The notes beneath the pieces are model-generated. The model was not told where the DNA came from. It saw only the letters and a program-made list of their open reading frames with translations, and searched no databases. The position numbers were made by a program, and so were the translations under genes. Shown here piece after piece: positions 32,221 through 36,817 of a DNA stretch of 36,817 bases. Source of the DNA: Bacillota bacterium (GTDB taxonomy: Bacteria > Bacillota > Clostridia > Peptostreptococcales > Anaerovoracaceae); assembly GCA_017432725.1 (NCBI GenBank), contig JAFRIQ010000012.1:1-36817 (forward strand), read 5' to 3'. The stretch's first letter is position 1; each line of letters begins with the position of its first letter.

Positions 32221-33269
32221 TGAAAACAAGCTCGTTAAAAGAAATCAAAACCGGACCGGCGGCCTATGCCAGATACACTGGCGTGTTCGTCGGTCTTGCC
32301 ATAGTTATGTTTCTGCTCGTGGTATGGAATATCAACTCCGGTTCGGTGCACATCCCCGTAAGGGAGATCGCCAGGATCATATTCCTAAGAGAAGGTGCGG
32401 GCGAAACGACGGCATACAATATCATCTGGAAGCTGAGGATGCCGAGAATGATCACGGCTGCCGTGCTCGGCGGGGCTCTGGCCCTGGCGGGCTTCCTGCT
32501 CCAGACATATTTCGGAAATCCCATCGCAGGACCTTTCGTTTTAGGTATATCCGCGGGGTCCAAGCTTTTCGTAGCGGTGATGATGATCATAGTCCTCAGC
32601 TACGTCAAAAGCGTATCTTCCATCATGATGGTGGCCGCGGCTTTTGCCGGAGCTCTCATTTCCATGGGCTTCGTGCTTCTGGCGGCCAGGTCCATAAGGC
32701 AGATGTCCATGCTTCTCGTTGCGGGCATCATGATCAGCTATATCTGCACGGCCATCACCGAATTCATAGTGACCTTCGCAAAGGACGCCGATATAGTCAA
32801 CCTCCACAACTGGTCGAGGGGAAGCTTCTCCGGTATGGACTGGGATGACGTTCTCATATCATCGGTCATAGTGCTGGCTACCTTCGCGGTGGTATTCCTT
32901 CTGGCCAAACCCATAAGCGCATACCAGATGGGCGAATCCTATGCCCAGAGCATGGGAGTCAACGTGAAGACCTTCAGGATAGTCCTCATAATGCTCTCAA
33001 GCTTTCTCGCAGGCACTGTCACGGCCTTCGCAGGACCAATATCCTTCGTAGGTATAGCGGTGCCCCATATAGTCAAGATGCTGCTCAATACGGCAAAGCC
33101 CATAGTGGTGATCCCTGCCTCCTTCATGGGCGGGGCCGTGTTCTGCATGCTCTGCGACTATATAGCCAGAGTTGCTTTCGCTCCCACGGAGCTTTCCATA
33201 AGCACGGTGACTGCCATCTTCGGCGCCCCTATAGTCATAGTCATGCTCATTAAGAAGCAGGAGAGGTAA
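32220..33269 (+). CDS. FecCD-family ABC permease (BtuC-like)
   Basis: 349 residues with about ten membrane segments. Family signatures are LRMPRMITAAVLGGALALAGFLLQTYFGNPIAGPFVLGISAG near the front and GPISFVGIAVPHIVKMLL in the second half, which contact the ATPase. It is joined to the binding protein gene by TAATG, and the ATPase gene starts 4 bases later. Two copies of this protein would form the channel. It is BtuC by regulation and position, although sequence alone cannot exclude a siderophore transporter. Confidence 0.93.
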   Translation: MKTSSLKEIKTGPAAYARYTGVFVGLAIVMFLLVVWNINSGSVHIPVREIARIIFLREGAGETTAYNIIWKLRMPRMITAAVLGGALALAGFLLQTYFGNPIAGPFVLGISAGSKLFVAVMMIIVLSYVKSVSSIMMVAAAFAGALISMGFVLLAARSIRQMSMLLVAGIMISYICTAITEFIVTFAKDADIVNLHNWSRGSFSGMDWDDVLISSVIVLATFAVVFLLAKPISAYQMGESYAQSMGVNVKTFRIVLIMLSSFLAGTVTAFAGPISFVGIAVPHIVKMLLNTAKPIVVIPASFMGGAVFCMLCDYIARVAFAPTELSISTVTAIFGAPIVIVMLIKKQER

Positions 33270-33273
33270 GGCC

Positions 33274-34377
33274 ATGGGATACTATTTCAAAACCTCAGAC
33301 CTTTCCGTAGGCTATGACGGGAACGTCCTCATACACGACATAAACATAGAAATAGAAAAGGGCGAGATACTCTCCCTCATAGGCCCCAACGGAGCGGGCA
33401 AATCCACCATACTCAAGAGCATCACGAAGCATCTTGAAATGATCTCGGGAGACGCCCACATAGCAGACGCTTCAGTACGGCACATGAGTTTCAAAGACCT
33501 GGCTAAGAAAGTGTCCGTCGTCCTTACGGAGCGTATAAAAGGAGAGCTTCTGACCTGCTACGACGTGGTTGCGACGGGCAGATATCCGTATACCAATTCT
33601 CTTGGCATACTTTCTGAGGAAGACAGGGAAAAGGTCTTCGCCGCCATGCGAAGAGTCCACGCCGAGGAACTGGCGGGAAGGGATTTCCATTCCATTTCCG
33701 ACGGCCAGAGGCAGAGGATACTCCTCGCAAGGGCCATATGCCAGGAACCCGAGATAATAGTCCTTGACGAGCCAACCTCTTTCCTTGACATAAAGCATAA
33801 ACTGGAGCTTCTTTCGATACTCCGCTCCATGTCCAAGGAAAAGGGCATCACGGTGATCATGTCCCTTCATGAGATAGATCTTGCCCAGAAGATATCCGAC
33901 AAGGTCGTGTGCGTCAAGGGCGAGACCATATCCAATTTCGGCACGCCGGAAGACATATTCAAAACGGAAATAATCACGGACCTCTACGGCATGGAAAAAG
34001 GTTCGTACAATATAGCCTTCGGAAGCGTGGAGCTTCCGAGGCCCGAAGGGGAAGCGAAGACCTTCGTCATAGCTTCCTGCGGAAACGGCATAAACGTTTT
34101 CAGAAGGCTTCAGAAGGAAGAAAAGCCTTTCTATGCCGGAATCATTTACGAAAACGATATAGACTACCACGTGGCCAGATATCTGGCTCAGGAGGTGGTC
34201 TCAGTCCCCGCTTTCACGGAAACGACTGAAGAGGATTTCGAAAGAGCAGCCGCCCTTATGGACAATTGCGACGAAGTCATCTGCGCAGGTTTCCCCAAAG
34301 GGGCAAAGATACTCGAAAGACTGGAGGAAAAGGCGAGAGCTGACGGCAAACTGGTCAGCTCGAAAGCCGGTCTGTAA
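33274..34377 (+). CDS. FecE/BtuD-type ABC ATPase with C-terminal extension
   Basis: 367 residues. Residues 1 to about 250 are the ATPase, with Walker A GPNGAGKST (37-45), signature ISDGQRQR, Walker B IIVLDEPTSFLD and an H-loop MSLHEID. The Q-loop position reads VVLTER, lacking the usual Gln, as I recall being common in Clostridial relatives. The last 110 residues (about 258-367) add a separate alpha/beta domain (FVIASCGNGINVFRRLQKEE, CDEVICAGFPKG) of unknown role, possibly regulatory. The protein drives the BtuFCD-like importer. A start 4 bases after the permease stop shows tight coupling. Confidence 0.92.
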   Translation: MGYYFKTSDLSVGYDGNVLIHDINIEIEKGEILSLIGPNGAGKSTILKSITKHLEMISGDAHIADASVRHMSFKDLAKKVSVVLTERIKGELLTCYDVVATGRYPYTNSLGILSEEDREKVFAAMRRVHAEELAGRDFHSISDGQRQRILLARAICQEPEIIVLDEPTSFLDIKHKLELLSILRSMSKEKGITVIMSLHEIDLAQKISDKVVCVKGETISNFGTPEDIFKTEIITDLYGMEKGSYNIAFGSVELPRPEGEAKTFVIASCGNGINVFRRLQKEEKPFYAGIIYENDIDYHVARYLAQEVVSVPAFTETTEEDFERAAALMDNCDEVICAGFPKGAKILERLEEKARADGKLVSSKAGL

Positions 34378-34384
34378 ACAAAGG

Positions 34385-35353
34385 ATGTACAGGATCTTTC
34401 TGGGAGCTATGCTCCTTGGCTTTCTCATAGACTGCGTGCTGGGAGACCCCGCGGGGCTTCCCCATCCGGTGGTCCTCATAGGGAAGGCGATCAGTTTCTT
34501 CGAAAAGAAATACAGGAAGCTGTTCCCCGCGACTGAAGCAGGGGAAAGAAGGGCAGGGCTGTGCATGAACCTTACGGTGCTCCTGCTGACGGCAGCGGTC
34601 TCCTCCCTTCTTGTCTTCGTTTCCAAAGCCATAAGCCCATGGCTTTGTTTTGCTGTCTGCACGGTGATGAGCTGGCAGATCTTCGCGGCGAAATGCCTTG
34701 CTGACGAAGCGAAAAAGGTCCTGAAAGCTTTGAAAGAAGAAGGACTTGAGGCCGGAAGGAAGCAGGTGGGCATGCTCGTGGGAAGAGACACCCAGGATCT
34801 TTCCGAAGAGCAGGTCGTAAAGGCCGCCGTTGAAACGGTGGCTGAAAACACCTCCGACGGCGTCATAGCGCCCATGCTGTGGATGCTCATAGGCGGGCCC
34901 ATAGGGGGTTTCGTATACAAGGCCGTCAATACCATGGACTCCATGGTAGGATACAAAAACGACAGATACATAAACTTCGGGCGTTTTTCTGCAAAGCTGG
35001 ACGACGTCTTCAACTATATCCCCTCCCGCGTATCGGCAGTTGCCATGATAGCCGCCGCGTACCTGATGAGCGGGGCCGACGGTCCCAATGCGGCCAGGGT
35101 ATGGAGAAGAGACAGAAGGAACCATTCCAGCCCCAATTCGGCTCAGACGGAAAGCGTATGCGCCGGCGCCCTCAGGGTGCAGCTTGGCGGCAACGCCTAC
35201 TATTTCGGCAAGCTTTATGAAAAACCGACTATGGGAGATCCGGACAGATCCATAGAAGGAGAAGATATATGCAGAGCATGCAGGCTCATGTACATTACCA
35301 GTATCATCTGCCTTGCGGCATTTGAGATCATAGGGATGCTTTTAACGATATGA
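34385..35353 (+). CDS. cbiB: Adenosylcobinamide-phosphate synthase CbiB
   Basis: 322 residues, membrane-bound. Motifs characteristic of CbiB/CobD (Pseudomonas naming) are IDCVLGDPAGLPHPVVLIGKAI at the N-terminus, VAENTSDGVIAPMLW in the middle and GYKNDRYINFGRFSAKLDDVFNYIPSR after it. The enzyme joins adenosylcobyric acid with aminopropanol phosphate. It follows the ATPase by 8 bases and overlaps cobD by 4, so it is in the same B12-regulated transcript. Confidence 0.96.
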   Translation: MYRIFLGAMLLGFLIDCVLGDPAGLPHPVVLIGKAISFFEKKYRKLFPATEAGERRAGLCMNLTVLLLTAAVSSLLVFVSKAISPWLCFAVCTVMSWQIFAAKCLADEAKKVLKALKEEGLEAGRKQVGMLVGRDTQDLSEEQVVKAAVETVAENTSDGVIAPMLWMLIGGPIGGFVYKAVNTMDSMVGYKNDRYINFGRFSAKLDDVFNYIPSRVSAVAMIAAAYLMSGADGPNAARVWRRDRRNHSSPNSAQTESVCAGALRVQLGGNAYYFGKLYEKPTMGDPDRSIEGEDICRACRLMYITSIICLAAFEIIGMLLTI

Positions 35354-36399
35354 TCATAGGAAACTCTTACGGTCACGGCGGTGACATCTACAAAAACAGC
35401 ATAAAGTACGATTTTTCAGCCAACGTGAATCCCTACGGCACGCCGGATGCGGTAAAGAAGGCCATAGCGGATTCTGCCGAAACCGTTTCGGTCTACCCGG
35501 ACCCCTACTGCGGCCGGTTGAGAAAGATGCTCTCCGAGCGCATAGGCGCGCCGGAAGACGAGATAGTCTGCGGCAACGGAGCCGCGGAGCTCATATTCCA
35601 GTTCGTCGAAGCTCTAAGGCCTGAGAAGACTCTGCTTCCCGTACCTTCGTTTTCCGAATATGAAAGCGCACTCAAGGTCTACGGAAAAGAGACGGAGCTA
35701 TACATGCTGGAAAGAGAGAACGGCTTCGTCCTTACGGACGACCTTCTCGGGAAGATCACGGAAGACACGGATCTTCTCATGCTGTGTAATCCCAACAATC
35801 CCACGGGACAGCCCATAGACAGGGCTCTGCTCTTCAAGATCATCACCAGATGCAGAGAGACGGGGACCTGGCTTTTCCTGGACGAGTGCTTCGTGTCTCT
35901 TTCGGAAGAGGGCAGCTGTTCTTCCGTATATACCCAGCTGAGAGACGGAGACAGGGTCTTCCTTCTCAATGCCTTCACCAAGCTTTACGGCATGGCGGGG
36001 GTGCGCCTCGGATACGGTATCTGCAAGGACAGGGATATGCTCGAAAGGATGTGCTCCATAGTGCAGCCCTGGAACGTCTCGGCCGTTGCCCAGGCAGCGG
36101 GCTGTGCGGCCCTCTGCTGCGGGAAATGGGTCAATGAAACCAGGGAAAAGATTTTCGAAGAAAAGAAATACCTGCTCCGGGAGCTTAGCGCCCTCGGGGT
36201 AAAACATATACCGGGAGCCGCCAATTTCATCATGATATGCGGACTTCCGGGGCTTTACGCAAAGATGCTGAAAAAAGGTCTCCTCATAAGGGACTGCAGC
36301 AATTATCACGGACTTGAAGACGGCGACTGCCGCATCGCGGTGAGGAGCCATGAAGAAAACGCAGTATTCATAGAAGCCCTGAAAGAGGTTCTGAAATGA
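35350..36399 (+). CDS. cobD: Threonine-phosphate decarboxylase CobD
   Basis: 349 residues, fold-type I PLP enzyme related to HisC. The opening YGHGGDIY is the CobD hallmark absent from HisC, followed by DFSANVNPYG. CNPNNPTG and FLDECFVSL contact PLP, and K211 in AFTKLYGMAGVRLGYG forms the Schiff base. It decarboxylates threonine phosphate to aminopropanol phosphate, the substrate CbiB uses, so the pair belong together. Overlaps both neighbours by 4 bases. Confidence 0.95.
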   Translation: MIIGNSYGHGGDIYKNSIKYDFSANVNPYGTPDAVKKAIADSAETVSVYPDPYCGRLRKMLSERIGAPEDEIVCGNGAAELIFQFVEALRPEKTLLPVPSFSEYESALKVYGKETELYMLERENGFVLTDDLLGKITEDTDLLMLCNPNNPTGQPIDRALLFKIITRCRETGTWLFLDECFVSLSEEGSCSSVYTQLRDGDRVFLLNAFTKLYGMAGVRLGYGICKDRDMLERMCSIVQPWNVSAVAQAAGCAALCCGKWVNETREKIFEEKKYLLRELSALGVKHIPGAANFIMICGLPGLYAKMLKKGLLIRDCSNYHGLEDGDCRIAVRSHEENAVFIEALKEVLK

Positions 36400-36817
36400 G
36401 CGGAAAAACAGGCATAGAAGAATATTACGCCGTAAAGAACGGAAAGAAGCTCCGTTTCGGATATACCACGGGCACCTGCGCAGCCGCGGCCACCAAGGCG
36501 GCCGCAACTATGCTGGCTTCCGGAAAGATACCCGAAAGAGTGAGGATCATGACGCCCAAAGGTATTGAGCTGAACCTGGAGGTGCTGGAACCCGTGCTGG
36601 AAGAAGGGAAGGCAAGCTGCGCCATACAGAAGTTCAGCGGAGACGATCCCGACGCAACGGCAGGAGTCATGGTATATTCCTCCGTTTCCTGGTCCAGGGA
36701 ACCGGGAGTGCACGTTGACGGAGGCCTTGGCGTGGGCAGGGTAACGAAGCCCGGGCTCAAGCAGGCCGTAGGCGAACCGGCTATAAACCCGGTGCCCATG
36801 GAGATGATCAAAAGAGC
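36396..36817 (+). CDS. cbiD: Cobalt-precorrin-5B C1-methyltransferase CbiD (cut by window end)
   Basis: 140 codons are visible from ATG 36396; the remainder lies outside. The start LRFGYTTGTCAAAATKAAA and the segments DDPDATAGVMVYSS and DGGLGVGRVTKPGLKQAVGEPAINPVPM identify CbiD, which methylates C1 of cobalt-precorrin-5B in the anaerobic corrin pathway. It overlaps cobD by 4 bases. Its presence shows the host uses the anaerobic (early-cobalt) route and that more cbi genes follow. Confidence 0.95.
   Translation, partial: MSGKTGIEEYYAVKNGKKLRFGYTTGTCAAAATKAAATMLASGKIPERVRIMTPKGIELNLEVLEPVLEEGKASCAIQKFSGDDPDATAGVMVYSSVSWSREPGVHVDGGLGVGRVTKPGLKQAVGEPAINPVPMEMIKR

Noticed and set aside
1-36817. 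CRISPR array, insertion sequence or phage genes
   Set aside because: I found no evenly spaced direct repeats, transposase or integrase frames, or phage structural genes on either strand.

Overview
The window reads as chromosomal DNA of a low-to-mid G+C Gram-positive anaerobe, most likely a member of Clostridia. The reasons are strong AGGAGG-type ribosome binding sites, TTG and GTG starts, heavy use of ATA (Ile) and AGG/AGA (Arg) codons, a TrpR/YerC-type regulator in front of the his genes, a short HisG that needs HisZ, a PHP-type HisK, SdpR/SdpI, a secreted protein ending in an LPxTG-like anchor, and a cobalamin riboswitch. I saw no rRNA, tRNA, CRISPR array, insertion sequence or phage gene. 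Nothing points to a mobile island; this is ordinary chromosome with several lineage-specific loci.

Layout. 1-336: the end of an operon of small membrane proteins, closed by a terminator. 337-8676: a complete histidine operon, ordered trpR-like regulator, hisZG (fused), hisD, hisC, hisB, hisH, hisA, hisF, hisIE, hisK. Nearly every gene overlaps or touches the next, and a 34-bp palindrome covers the promoter. 8711-10548: a low-molecular-weight tyrosine phosphatase and two GNAT acetyltransferases. Between the acetyltransferases lies what looks like the decayed start of a flavoprotein gene, ending in a terminator. 10599-13022: an SdpR/SdpI-type module with its own palindromic operator, then a hydrolase and another GNAT. 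13019-13963: a DUF985 cupin on the minus strand and a DNPH1-like nucleotide hydrolase.

14138-19212 is the most unusual part. It holds a UroD-family protein, a 46-residue protein with no family I recognise, and a promoter followed by a strongly structured leader RNA (nested stem plus pseudoknot). Then come a polar-amino-acid-type ABC ATPase with a GHKL-like C-terminal domain and a 763-residue fusion of two substrate-binding units and a permease. The lobes of the binding units are ordered II-I-II-I rather than I-II-I-II. I could not assign the RNA to a known riboswitch class.

19343-28205: a MATE exporter with a small companion gene; a minus-strand MoxR ATPase/VWA pair; and an acyl-CoA ligase divergent from a TetR regulator, an acyl-ACP thioesterase and a PfkB-family kinase. 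The MoxR and ligase genes share a duplicated 3' end and terminator. 28287-36817: a cobalamin riboswitch followed by secreted and anchored surface proteins (one interrupted by an in-frame TAA), a BtuFCD-type ABC importer, and cobalamin synthesis genes cbiB, cobD and cbiD (cut by the window end). The order suggests one B12-repressed transcript that captures, imports and builds corrinoids.
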